Part shown: in pieces, positions 41,444-49,130 of the stretch
How positions within the stretch are numbered: the stretch's first letter is position 1
How the letters are laid out: each line of letters starts with the position of its first letter
From: Streptomyces ambofaciens ATCC 23877
Lineage (GTDB): Bacteria > Actinomycetota > Actinomycetes > Streptomycetales > Streptomycetaceae
DNA length: 64,000 nucleotides
Assembly (NCBI RefSeq): GCF_001267885.1
Contig: NZ_CP012383.1
Location: 1 to 64,000 of the forward strand
Direction: 5' to 3'
The notes under the pieces: model-generated
The model's database searches: none
Told to the model about the DNA's origin: nothing
What the model saw: the letters and a program-made list of their open reading frames with translations, nothing else
Position numbers and translations under genes: made by a program

Positions 41444-41797
41444 TCAGGCGAGGAGCCCTGGTGCCGCGGCCATTCCATCGAGCATTCCGACGAGGTCGGC
41501 GTGCGCCGGCTTGTCGATGAGGCCCTGGGCGAGAGCGCCGTCCAGGGTGCGGCGCATCAGGCTGAGGCTGATCAGGAACGCTTCGGCGGTGTCCTCGTCG
41601 GTGAGAGTCCTTCGGTGGTCGGCGAAGGCTTTCTCGATGGTGGCGGCGAGGCGCTGCTGGGGGGTGAGGTCGCCGGACGGTTCGGGCATGGCCGCCTCCT
41701 GGTGGCGGCGGGTACGGCGGGGGCGCCGGAACGCGAACACGGTGGCGGTGCAGCCGTCGCCGGGGTCGGGTCCGGTGTGGGCGGGTTCTGCGGACAT
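41444..41797 (-). CDS. Helical protein of unknown function
   Basis: The 117-residue product is acidic at its start, with one basic run, then a helical bundle (LAATIEKAFADHRRTL; FLISLSLMRRTLDGALAQGL). CGGAG precedes the ATG. It has a 740-bp gene-free region upstream. Confidence 0.65.
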   Translation of the reverse strand: MSAEPAHTGPDPGDGCTATVFAFRRPRRTRRHQEAAMPEPSGDLTPQQRLAATIEKAFADHRRTLTDEDTAEAFLISLSLMRRTLDGALAQGLIDKPAHADLVGMLDGMAAAPGLLA

Positions 41798-42040
41798 GGG
41801 GCGTCTCCGCTCCTCCGGCAGATTCGGGAAGGTCCTCGTACAGCCTGGTATTCGCAGTACCGGGCCCTGTAGGTTGCACGCCGACTGCCAGTCCGGTGTG
41901 CGGGTGCTTACTGTGTCACTTTGTACGGTAGGTGGGGTAGACACGTCTGAGTATTGAGCAGGTAATGACGCGTGTTCTGGCCAAAGTGTGACGTGCTGTA
42001 GGCCGAATCCCAACACCCGGTGACTACTTGCGGGTTGCAT

Positions 42041-42076
42041 GAAAAATGCCCCGCACTGGCTGCGGTGGGGGTGCGG
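42041..42076 (-). terminator. Terminator with T-run
   Basis: On the minus strand CCGCAC and GTGCGG pair and are followed by GGCATTTTTC. It would stop leftward transcription before the 41444-41797 gene. Confidence 0.65.
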
Positions 42077-42488
42077 AGTTGCCGACAACACACCGCCCGG
42101 CTTCCAGTGGGGGCCGAGACCTCACGGGCGCAGGCCCGTCCGGTAGACGTCAGTCTAGTGCGGAAGCCCTTTGCGGGGGAGCCCCTTGCTGCCCCTGGCC
42201 GTCTCAGTTGCGGCCGGTGGGGTGTGGGGGTGGCCGGGAGTGGCGCGGGTTCTGCCGCGGTGGCCGGGATACGGCCGGTGGGCTGCGATCCACGCGGCCG
42301 CTCCCGGCCGTGCGGCCACCAACCGGATCGGTGTGGTGGCGGGTTCCACCCAACCCGCAGATATATGCACCATGGAAGTCCGGTCTGGGGGAGATCACTC
42401 GTGTGAGTGACGCAGAAACCCCGGCAAGAGTGGGCAACTGACCCAGATTCAAGACGGCAGGTCGGGCCGTGTCCGGAACGCAGAAAGG

Positions 42489-42528
42489 GGGCCCCGCCCT
42501 CCCGTCGGTGGACGGGGAGGCGGGGCCC
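42489..42528 (-). terminator. Terminator of parA-parB
   Basis: Perfect GGGCCCCGCC / GGCGGGGCCC arms with a partly paired inner section lie 9 bp past the parB stop, followed by CCTTTC on the minus strand. Confidence 0.8.
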
Positions 42529-42537
42529 TCGGGCTGT

Positions 42538-43665
42538 TCAGTGGGCGGTGTCGGCAGTCTCGTCGACCAGGCCCCGGGCCAGCTCTTGCAACCGCTGCGG
42601 AGCGCGGTCCCGGGCCATCCTGTTGATGATCTCCACCAGTTCGAAGAACAGGTCCTCGTCGGGCATCTTCGCCCCGACGAGCATGGCGACCGCGCCGGGC
42701 TTGTCCCACTCGATCGGCCGCGGGGACCGGGCCTCGGCGGGCGTGGACCGCGGTTCGGGGATCACCTCCGTCGCGGGCGGTCGGACGGAAGTCGGTGCAG
42801 TTGTCTTCTCTTCTGACGGCGTCGGGTCGACGGACCCACTAGGTGGGGAAGGCGTCGGCGCCGGCGTGAGGGCAGGCGCCGGAGCCGTTTCCGGCCGGTC
42901 GGCGTATACCGCGGTATACGCGTCGGGCGTCTTCTCGGGCTCGGCGGCCGTCGTCTTCGGCGCGCGGGTGACCGGAACCGGTGTCGGTGCCTGGGGCTGC
43001 TCTTGGTCTGCCTTCCACGCGGCGTACTGCTCTGCGGCGGGCAGGGAGGCGTAGCGGCGCATGTCCCGGAACGCGGTCAGCTTCCCCTCGAGGACGAGCT
43101 GCACCATCTCATCGGAGAGCCGCAGCAGGCCGATCCGCTGGTTGAACCACGCCTTGGACTTGCCCATGGCGCGGGCGGCCGCGGCCTGGTTCCCGTCGTG
43201 GAGTTCAAGCATGGCGCGCAGGCCGTCGGCTTCTTCGATGGGATTGAAGTTGGCGCGCTGCACGTTCTCGGACAGGACCGCGGCAAGGAACCGGATCCGG
43301 GACTCGGTGAGGTCGTGCCGCAGGAGCAGGTCGACGGTGCCGAGGCCGACCTGACGTGCTGCGCGCCAGCGTCGTTCGCCGGCGGCCATCACGTACCGGC
43401 AACTGTCGGGCAGCTGGCCGGCGTGCTCCGGGTACAGCTTGAGGTAGGCGGCCTTGTTCACGGCGACGCACGGCTGGAGCTGCCCGCCGCGCATGTCCTC
43501 GCCGAGTTCGGTGAGCTCGGTGTCGTCGAACGCCCGCCGCGGGTTGAGGGGGGTGGGGGCGACGGTGTCCGGGTGTACATGGATCAGGTCGGGGCGGCTG
43601 GCCCCGGGTACGGCCTCTACCTTGCTTCCGGCGAGCGAGGCGAGGGAGACGCGCTTGCCGGCCAT
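42538..43665 (-). CDS. parB: ParB partition protein
   Basis: The 375-residue product has the ParB N-terminal domain (about 30-130: NPRRAFDDTELTELGEDMRG, CRYVMAAGERRWRAARQVGL, i.e. the GERRxRA motif that hydrolyses CTP). A central helix-turn-helix follows (about 155-200, NQAAAARAMGKSKAWFNQRI), then a long Pro/Ala/Thr-rich linker and a C-terminal dimer part. It should bind parS and spread as a clamp. Its ATG overlaps the ParA stop. One parS-like palindrome lies inside the gene. Confidence 0.93.
   Translation of the reverse strand: MAGKRVSLASLAGSKVEAVPGASRPDLIHVHPDTVAPTPLNPRRAFDDTELTELGEDMRGGQLQPCVAVNKAAYLKLYPEHAGQLPDSCRYVMAAGERRWRAARQVGLGTVDLLLRHDLTESRIRFLAAVLSENVQRANFNPIEEADGLRAMLELHDGNQAAAARAMGKSKAWFNQRIGLLRLSDEMVQLVLEGKLTAFRDMRRYASLPAAEQYAAWKADQEQPQAPTPVPVTRAPKTTAAEPEKTPDAYTAVYADRPETAPAPALTPAPTPSPPSGSVDPTPSEEKTTAPTSVRPPATEVIPEPRSTPAEARSPRPIEWDKPGAVAMLVGAKMPDEDLFFELVEIINRMARDRAPQRLQELARGLVDETADTAH
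42902..42921. repeat. parS-like palindrome 1 (inside parB)
   Basis: GCGTATACCGCGGTATACGC is a perfect 20-bp palindrome. Two more copies of its GTATACCGCGGTATAC core lie upstream of parA at 44455-44470 and 44532-44547. Palindromes clustered at parAB are the expected ParB-binding centromere. Confidence 0.75.
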
Positions 43666-44327
43666 CAGCGGCGCCCTCCGTAACCGCGCTCCAGGGCGAG
43701 ACGGAAGTAGTCCTCGCGGGCCCGGAGGGTGGTGCCGTTGTCGGCGTACTGGGTGACGACCTTGCCTTCGGACGCCGCACGAGTGTGGATCTTGTAGCGG
43801 CGGATGACGGTCTTCGCCCGGGGCCAGCCCATCGCGTCGATGTAGGCGATGGTGTCCTCGAGGTCGGCTTTGCCGTCGCGGGGGTCCCAGGCGTTGATGA
43901 CGACCGTGTACGGCAGGCCGCGGGGGACGATGACCCGTTCGATGGTGCGGGCGGTCGGGTCGAAGGCGAGCGGCTCCGGAGGCATGGGGACGAGGACGTC
44001 ATCGGCGATGTCGAGGGCGGCGGCGAGGATGTGCTCGTTCTCGAGGCTGCCGGGGGTGTCGATGAAGATGTGCTGCCGGTCGTCGCTCTGGCCGAGGACG
44101 TCGTGGGTGACGGCGGCCAGGTTCACGGCGGTCGTGGTCTTACCGACGCCGCCCTTCTGGTTGGCGATGACGTGGATTTGCGCGCCGAGGTTTTTGAGGT
44201 CGGCGAGGCTGTCGGGGTCTTCGTGGGCGGCGGCGAAGTCGAAGGGGAGGTTGTCGCCGACGCGGTCGGCCCACCAGATGGTTGACCCTTGGGGGTCGGT
44301 GGACACGACGAGGACTGAGGACGGCAT
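43665..44327 (-). CDS. parA: ParA partition ATPase with rearranged motif order
   Basis: The 220-residue product is ParA-like but its motifs are out of order. VLVVSTDPQGSTIWWADRV (about 5-23) comes first, then IHVIANQKGGVGKTTTAVNL (Walker A, about 52-71), then HIFIDTPGSLENE (Walker B) and the usual C-terminus. Family members have Walker A first, then DPQG, then Walker B. Here the DPQG block of about 49 residues has moved to the front. GGAG at 5 bases before the ATG argues this is the real start. It is coupled to parB by ATGA. Confidence 0.85.
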   Translation of the reverse strand: MPSSVLVVSTDPQGSTIWWADRVGDNLPFDFAAAHEDPDSLADLKNLGAQIHVIANQKGGVGKTTTAVNLAAVTHDVLGQSDDRQHIFIDTPGSLENEHILAAALDIADDVLVPMPPEPLAFDPTARTIERVIVPRGLPYTVVINAWDPRDGKADLEDTIAYIDAMGWPRAKTVIRRYKIHTRAASEGKVVTQYADNGTTLRAREDYFRLALERGYGGRR

Positions 44328-44450
44328 GGGTGCTCCGTTTCCGTGTGCTTCCCGGGGCGTGGCGCTCCGGTACTCGGACGGGGCATAGCTTCTCAGATGG
44401 CCCGGGTGGGGTGTGGGATTGGGCCGGTTTCGGGCGGTGCCGTCGGCCCG

Positions 44451-44547
44451 GGGCGTATACCGCGGTATACGCCGGGGCTGTTCGTCTGGGCCTGCGATCA
44501 CGGTCTGTTCGCCGGCGCGTGGGGCGGGAGGGTATACCGCGGTATAC
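44451..44547. promoter_or_regulatory. parS-like palindromes 2 and 3 upstream of parA
   Basis: GTATACCGCGGTATAC occurs at 44455-44470 (extended to a 22-bp palindrome, 44452-44473) and at 44532-44547, 77 bp apart. They sit between the small gene at 44566 and parA, so ParB bound here could also regulate parA-parB. Confidence 0.75.
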
Positions 44548-44565
44548 GCGCAGAGGGCTCTCCAA

Positions 44566-44730
44566 TCAGTTCAGTGGTTCGTCCTCGTCGTCCTCGAGGA
44601 GTTCGTCGGCGTAGGGCTGCCCGTCCTGGTAGGCGGCTTCACGGAACAGGGCGCGGTGGTCGCGGGTGAGCGGGGGCCGCGGGTAGGTGATGCGCGGCTT
44701 GGCGGCCCGGACGGGGGTGGGGGCGGTCAT
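44566..44730 (-). CDS. Small protein upstream of parA
   Basis: Fifty-four residues: a basic start, then a helical acidic end (EAAYQDGQPYADELLEDDED). Overlaps the preceding gene (ATGA). Its end is next to parS-like palindrome 3. Unknown function. Confidence 0.6.
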   Translation of the reverse strand: MTAPTPVRAAKPRITYPRPPLTRDHRALFREAAYQDGQPYADELLEDDEDEPLN

Positions 44731-44882
44731 CGCGGGCTCCCGGCGGTGGTTAGGAGCACCGGCATGTCGACGGGCTCGGGTTGGAGGGTGGGTGCGTTGT
44801 GGAGGCGGGCCCATTGGTCGAGCCAGGCGCGTTCGTCGGCTTCTTCGGCGGCGTGCCAGGCGGGGGTGTGGGTGAGGACCAT
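44727..44882 (-). CDS. Small protein
   Basis: Fifty-one residues with an acidic, Trp-rich helix (AWHAAEEADERAWLDQWARL). GGAG lies before the ATG, and the stop overlaps the next ATG. Unknown function. Confidence 0.6.
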   Translation of the reverse strand: MVLTHTPAWHAAEEADERAWLDQWARLHNAPTLQPEPVDMPVLLTTAGSPR

Positions 44883-44995
44883 GGGCGGCTCCGATCGTGC
44901 GGGGTGATCGCGACCACGGTGCACCAGGAACCGCCAGCGTGTTGCCCCCTGCCGTGGACCTTCGTTGTTCACAGCAACCTGCGTAGGAGGACGGG

Positions 44996-45208
44996 ATGAG
45001 TAGGAACAAGGACGCAGTCCGGCTGGCCGTGCTGAAGGGTGTGTCGTACAGCATGGCTTTGCGGGTAATCCGTGAGGCCCATGCTGAGTCGCCGGACGAG
45101 TCGCATCATGCGGTAGCGGTGCGTCTGATTGAGGCGGAGGAGACCCGGTTGGCAGCCGTTCCGGTCAAGACTGTTACGGCGATGTTCCTGGAGCCGAGGG
45201 CCCAGTAG
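44996..45208 (+). CDS. Small protein of unknown function
   Basis: The 70-residue product is helical (VIREAHAESPDESHHAVAVR). A very strong GGAGGA site precedes the ATG, though it runs against its neighbours. It abuts the end of the DciA-like gene and may be a regulator. Confidence 0.6.
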   Translation: MSRNKDAVRLAVLKGVSYSMALRVIREAHAESPDESHHAVAVRLIEAEETRLAAVPVKTVTAMFLEPRAQ

Positions 45209-45997
45209 TCAGGCGGCGCCGAAGAGCCGGCGGGGTCCACTGCCGCCTGCCTTCTCGCGGCGGGCTCGGGCGATGGCGGCCTGGCGGACGGCTTCCCGTT
45301 CGTCGACCTGGGCGGCCTCGAGTCGGTCGGTCTCCCACACGGCGTCGCGGTGCTCGGTTTCGGGTTGGCGGCCGGCGCGGAGGGCGGCTTCCTGTCGGGT
45401 GCGGGCTTCGATCTCGTAGGGGTCGATGCGCTGGTGTTGGGTGCCGCGGTGCTCGAGGGCGAGGGCGAGCGTGTGTTGGTAGCCGGGGTGGGCGGTGTCG
45501 CGGGTCTTCACGGGCCCGGCCGGTACGGGGGCCTGCTCGGGGTCGAGGGCGTCGGCTGCGGTCCGGTGGTCGCCGCCGGGGGCGAGGACGCGGATGCTGC
45601 GGACGGCGGGCTTGCCGAGCTGCCGGTTGAGGTGGGCGACGAGTTGCTGCTGGAAGAGCCGTATCTGGGTGGCGTAGGCCGGGGAGGACGGCCGGAGTTC
45701 GAGGATGCCGCGGTCGGGGTCGTAGGCGACGGCTTGGACGGTGGTCGCGAGTTCGGTGGGGGCGATGGTGGCCCACTGGTCGAGGAGGTTGCCGCCGTTG
45801 AGGCCGGCGTCCCAGCCTTGTTCGGCTTGGAGGCGTCCGAGGATGTTGCCGAGTCCTTGGGGGTCGCGTCCTTCGCCGCGTACGGGTCGGGGTCCACGGC
45901 GGGTCTTCTTCGCGGGCGCGGGTGCGGTTTTGGCGTTGGCGCGGGCGGCGGCGAGCGCCATGCGGGCCAGATCAGCACCGGAACCCTGCTCGGTCAC
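45209..45997 (-). CDS. DciA-like (DUF721) helicase-loader protein
   Basis: The 262-residue product has the DUF721/DciA domain over about 40-140: LGNILGRLQAEQGWDAGLNG, then LLDQWATIAP, and the strands ILELRPSSPAYATQIRL. DciA proteins load the replicative helicase DnaB onto DNA in many bacteria including actinomycetes. It is longer than usual, with a charged coil C-terminus. A GTG start overlaps the preceding stop. It may bring host DnaB to the element. Confidence 0.75.
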   Translation of the reverse strand: MTEQGSGADLARMALAAARANAKTAPAPAKKTRRGPRPVRGEGRDPQGLGNILGRLQAEQGWDAGLNGGNLLDQWATIAPTELATTVQAVAYDPDRGILELRPSSPAYATQIRLFQQQLVAHLNRQLGKPAVRSIRVLAPGGDHRTAADALDPEQAPVPAGPVKTRDTAHPGYQHTLALALEHRGTQHQRIDPYEIEARTRQEAALRAGRQPETEHRDAVWETDRLEAAQVDEREAVRQAAIARARREKAGGSGPRRLFGAA

Positions 45998-46200
45998 TGG
46001 GCACCTCCGTTGATCGCTCGGGCGACGGCAAGGGCGTGTTGAGCGTCTTCGGGCAGTGCAGCGTCCTCGCGGAGTTCGACGCCTTCCCAAGAGGCCAGCC
46101 AGCGGGTCACGGGGACCCTCAGCCTGGCCAGGTCAGCGGCAGTGGTGTGGTGGCTTTGGAGGGTCCGAACAGCGGCAGCGATCTCGTCGGCAATGATCAT
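45994..46200 (-). CDS. Small protein coupled to the DciA-like gene
   Basis: The 68-residue helical product (DEIAAAVRTLQSHHTTAADL) lies between a winged-helix gene and the DciA-like gene. Coupled by GTGA. Unknown function. Confidence 0.65.
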   Translation of the reverse strand: MIIADEIAAAVRTLQSHHTTAADLARLRVPVTRWLASWEGVELREDAALPEDAQHALAVARAINGGAQ

Positions 46201-46211
46201 GGCGGGTCTCC

Positions 46212-47600
46212 TCAGAAGGCGGGGGCGAGGGTGTCGCGGCGGGCGTTGATGGCTTCGAGAGCGAGGGTCTGGTCGACGAGCCGGTTCGTGTACAGGCGGC
46301 GGGCGTATACCTCTCCGCGCATTTCGATCGCGAGGAAGATCAGGCTGGGGTTCTTCATAGCGTCCACGCGCATGTCGACGACCTGCTGCTTGGTGAGGTC
46401 TTCGAGCGCCAGCGGCGACTCGTCGACCGGCGCATTGCCGGGTGCCAGGTGCTCCCGGATGGCGGCGAACGCCTCGTCGATGGCGCGGCGGGCAGCAAGG
46501 CTGCGGGGGCCAGCAACGGGGGCGTCATCGAAGCCGGTGTGACGGTCCTTGGCAGCGGCCCGGGACTCTTCCCACATGGTCACGTAGCCGGCGCGCATCG
46601 TGGCGGTCATGCCTGCCTTGCCGCGGAGGCGGTCGGCAAGCATCCCGGAGGGGCGGCGGACGCCGTGGGCGGGCATGGGAATGGATTCGGCGACGGCCTG
46701 GACTTCGCGGACAGTCCAGCCCGCGTCTGAGAAGTCCTTCAGCACCCAGGAGACCCTCGGGACCGAAGCGCCGTGCAGCCACGGAATGGTGGTGACGGCT
46801 TCCTTGCCGAACTGGTAGCGGCGGCCGACCTTGTTCAGGGTTCGCGGTCCGCGGTTGGACTTCTTCGGGGTGGGGGACTTGCTTGGCCCGCTTGCGAGCT
46901 TGCTCTCAGGGGGGGAGTAAGTGCGGTCCGCAGAAGAAGTGCCAGAAGTACCCACCTGCATTGGGGTGCAACGGGTACGGCCCGAAACGGGGGTACGGCG
47001 GGGTCGGCGGCGGGTCTTCCGGGCGGCCTTCTTGGCGAGCTTTCCGAGGAGGGGACGGTGCTCGGGGGCGGCGCCGACGGGACGGCGTTGCACCCCTTCA
47101 CCGGTGGTGCGGATACCGAGGGCGGTGTCGAAGACGGTGGGGATGGTGCGCTCGTACACGGACGCCTGGTTGCCCTCGCCGCGGACACGGGTGCCCTTGC
47201 TGCGGTACACGAGGAGGCCGGCCTCCCGCAGCATGCGCAGGTGGTACTTCACGGACCGTTCGGACACCTTCGTCTTGCGGGCGAGGTAGGCGATGCCGGG
47301 GCGGCACTCCTTGAGAGCGGAGATTTCCTGGGCGATGGCGAGGGTGGTGTCGTTCATGGCGCGGGGGCCGTCGGTGTGGGGGGAGGTGTAGATGCCGCTG
47401 CCGTGGACCCAGTGGACGGCCTGCATCCAGGAGTGGGCGCAGGTGGTGATGCGGCCGGTGGTGGTGTGCAGCCACTGGTGCGTTGTGGGCACGGCGAGAC
47501 GGGTTTCGGGGCACTGGGTGTCGTCCGTGCGGGGGGATGTTCCTCGCGAAACGGGCGCCGAGGAAGCGCCAAGCTGACAAGAAGGGGTGCGCTGAGGCAC
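46212..47600 (-). CDS. Winged-helix plasmid protein
   Basis: The product is about 462 residues. After a Ser/Thr-rich N-terminus it has a winged helix (about 90-150: LAIAQEISALKECRPGIAYL, TKVSERSVKYHLRMLREAGL), a basic disordered linker (about 180-250), and a C-terminal helical domain. Proteins with this layout are common on Streptomyces plasmids and are thought to be replication or regulatory proteins. The start is uncertain: GTG 47600 has a weak AGG site, ATG 47358 would remove the N-terminus. Confidence 0.7.
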   Translation of the reverse strand: MPQRTPSCQLGASSAPVSRGTSPRTDDTQCPETRLAVPTTHQWLHTTTGRITTCAHSWMQAVHWVHGSGIYTSPHTDGPRAMNDTTLAIAQEISALKECRPGIAYLARKTKVSERSVKYHLRMLREAGLLVYRSKGTRVRGEGNQASVYERTIPTVFDTALGIRTTGEGVQRRPVGAAPEHRPLLGKLAKKAARKTRRRPRRTPVSGRTRCTPMQVGTSGTSSADRTYSPPESKLASGPSKSPTPKKSNRGPRTLNKVGRRYQFGKEAVTTIPWLHGASVPRVSWVLKDFSDAGWTVREVQAVAESIPMPAHGVRRPSGMLADRLRGKAGMTATMRAGYVTMWEESRAAAKDRHTGFDDAPVAGPRSLAARRAIDEAFAAIREHLAPGNAPVDESPLALEDLTKQQVVDMRVDAMKNPSLIFLAIEMRGEVYARRLYTNRLVDQTLALEAINARRDTLAPAF

Positions 47601-47629
47601 TATGTACCTGCCGTCCTGCGGACATGAGA

Positions 47630-47704
47630 AAGCCCGCCTGGTGGTGAAGGTGGTTCGGAGAGAACCTGGAAGTCGCTCGCTCGGGTTGGCGCCCGGCGGG
47701 CCTT
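47630..47704 (-). terminator. Long branched terminator-like hairpin
   Basis: AAGCCCGCC (47630-47638) pairs with GGCGGGC(C)TT (47695-47704). Inside is a second hairpin (GGTTC/GAACC). On the minus strand it is followed by TTTCTCATG. It lies within 30 bp of the winged-helix gene's GTG, so it may act as an attenuator there. Confidence 0.6.
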
Positions 47705-47825
47705 AGATCGGCATTGGCGTGCTGATCCGTGGTACGAGGGCCGCAAGGGCCGGGTAGGTGTTGGCGCACCAAACCGGGGAAGCGGCCAGGGCGGTCGAGG
47801 AATCTCCCGCCCGACAGTGGCTACG

Positions 47826-48089
47826 TCATTCGAACCTCAGCTCCGTCTTGTCGGGGTCGATCAGGTCGGCCGCATCCTGGTAAGCCAGGTGAATCGGGCC
47901 GACCTCTCCGGGGTCGTAGTCGTGGTCGCGGATCCGGTCCGCCAGTTCCCGGGCGTAGGCGCGGAGCATGTAGTCGGCAGCTTGGAGGTCGCGGTGTCCC
48001 TGCTCGTTGGTCCAGGGCTCCAGCGCACCGAGCAGGGCGCGCTCGGCGGGGCCGCGAGTGTGGGAGTGGACGAACTGGCTGTCGCTCAT
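47826..48089 (-). CDS. Small acidic protein
   Basis: The 87-residue product is helical (DLQAADYMLRAYARELADRI). It overlaps the preceding gene (ATGA). Unknown function. Confidence 0.65.
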   Translation of the reverse strand: MSDSQFVHSHTRGPAERALLGALEPWTNEQGHRDLQAADYMLRAYARELADRIRDHDYDPGEVGPIHLAYQDAADLIDPDKTELRFE

Positions 48090-48352
48090 CGCTCGACCTC
48101 CGTCAAGCCGTAGCCCTCGGCGAGAAGCGGGCCATGCAGCCGCTCCACGTCGCGGCGAAGCATCATCGGCATGTCGCCTGCCGAAGGCAGGAGCACGCTG
48201 TCGCCGTCGTAGGAACGCCCGGTCGACCACCAGACTTCCGCGTCGCGGTCCACGAGCCTGACCCAGTCGCTGGGTACACCCACGAGGCAGTCCTCGCAGA
48301 TGTCGCTGACCATGTCCTCGGGGACGGGAGTCGTCCCGCCCGGGGCGGTCAT
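48086..48352 (-). CDS. Small protein with Cys pair
   Basis: The 88-residue product has MVSDICEDCLVG and a central WSTGRSYDGDSVLLPSAGDM. Coupled on both sides. Unknown function. Confidence 0.65.
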   Translation of the reverse strand: MTAPGGTTPVPEDMVSDICEDCLVGVPSDWVRLVDRDAEVWWSTGRSYDGDSVLLPSAGDMPMMLRRDVERLHGPLLAEGYGLTEVER

Positions 48353-48474
48353 GCGACTGTGGGGGTAGTGGGGACAGGGCCCGGCTGCGTCGGCGGTGTG
48401 ATCTTCACGCCGTATACGCACAAACTTCGGGTGGACCTGTCTACGGGGTCGAGTCCCCGGGTACTCTTGGCCAT
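48349..48474 (-). CDS. Tiny ORF, possible leader gene
   Basis: Forty-one residues (start MAKSTRGLDPVDRSTRS) begin at an ATG with AAGG upstream and stop overlapping the next ATG. It is first in the coupled trio. Low complexity C-terminus makes it less certain. Confidence 0.45.
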   Translation of the reverse strand: MAKSTRGLDPVDRSTRSLCVYGVKITPPTQPGPVPTTPTVA

Positions 48475-48507
48475 CGTCGGCACCTTCGTGGAAGTTGAGT
48501 GTCGGCC

Positions 48508-48553
48508 CGGCCCCGCTCCTGGTGTTACCAGCACCAGGGAAGCAGCGGGGCCG
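48508..48553 (+). terminator. Intrinsic-like terminator
   Basis: GGCCCCGCT (48509-48517) and AGCGGGGCC (48544-48552) pair, with an inner GGTG/CACC hairpin, followed by TTCCTTATTGTCTT on the plus strand. No rightward gene is seen before it, so it may block antisense transcription. Confidence 0.55.
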
Positions 48554-48695
48554 TTCCTTATTGTCTTGTGGCCAGCGACCGAAACTGAGTGGCCGTCTGA
48601 CGTGTACCACATGCTACCGGTTACGCCCATCGCCTGTCCCACCTTCCTTCCCCCGTGTCTCTAGTACTACTGGTCACACCACAAGTGACGGCCAG

Positions 48696-49130
48696 TCAGT
48701 GCCCGCGCTCCGCCTCGCCGTCCGCCGGATGCTCCGGAGCCACCAGACGCCGCGACCGCGCCACCGAACCCGCCATCGCATGGAACCCCGCCTCCGTCAA
48801 CCGGCTGTGCAGAACATGCAACCGGTCCCCCCGCGCACGGTCGTCCCCCGCCACCTGAGCCGCCCGCCAACCCACCACCACAGCCCGCTCCCACACCGCC
48901 TGCAACACCACCGGATCCAGATCCGGCCACAAGTCCCGCGGCAACTTCTCCGGACAGCCCACGGTGTCCAGCTCCGCAGCCGCCAGCACACCAGCCAGAT
49001 ACTCGCCCGACGACATCGCCCGCCCGGTCAGTACCGCGTCCGCGCGCATCACCTCGAACCCCGCATCATCGAACGGGACGCCCTGAGCGTCATCGGACGA
49101 GGCGGGCGTGGTGGCAGGGGTGTTGCTCAT
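48696..49130 (-). CDS. Helical protein coupled to WhiB-like gene
   Basis: The 144-residue product has helical segments (YLAGVLAAAELDTVGCPEKL; VLQAVWERAVVVGWRAAQVA). Overlaps the WhiB-like stop (ATGA). Unknown function. Confidence 0.65.
   Translation of the reverse strand: MSNTPATTPASSDDAQGVPFDDAGFEVMRADAVLTGRAMSSGEYLAGVLAAAELDTVGCPEKLPRDLWPDLDPVVLQAVWERAVVVGWRAAQVAGDDRARGDRLHVLHSRLTEAGFHAMAGSVARSRRLVAPEHPADGEAERGH

Larger units (their letters stand above)
41798..42537. other. 740-bp region with no clear gene, downstream of parB
   Basis: I find no convincing gene. It holds a TCACTTTG / CAAAGTG(T)GA inverted repeat (about 41915 and 41980), a leftward terminator with a T5 run (42041-42076), a GAAGCCCTTTGCGGGG motif (42163-42178) also present at 56220-56235, and GC-rich direct repeats of GGTGGCCGGGA (about 42230-42280). 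It could be an origin, partition or regulatory-RNA region. Confidence 0.45.

Noticed and set aside
42020..42406. Frames in the region after parB
   Set aside because: Composition is irregular, no ribosome sites, and the terminator 42041-42076 lies inside.
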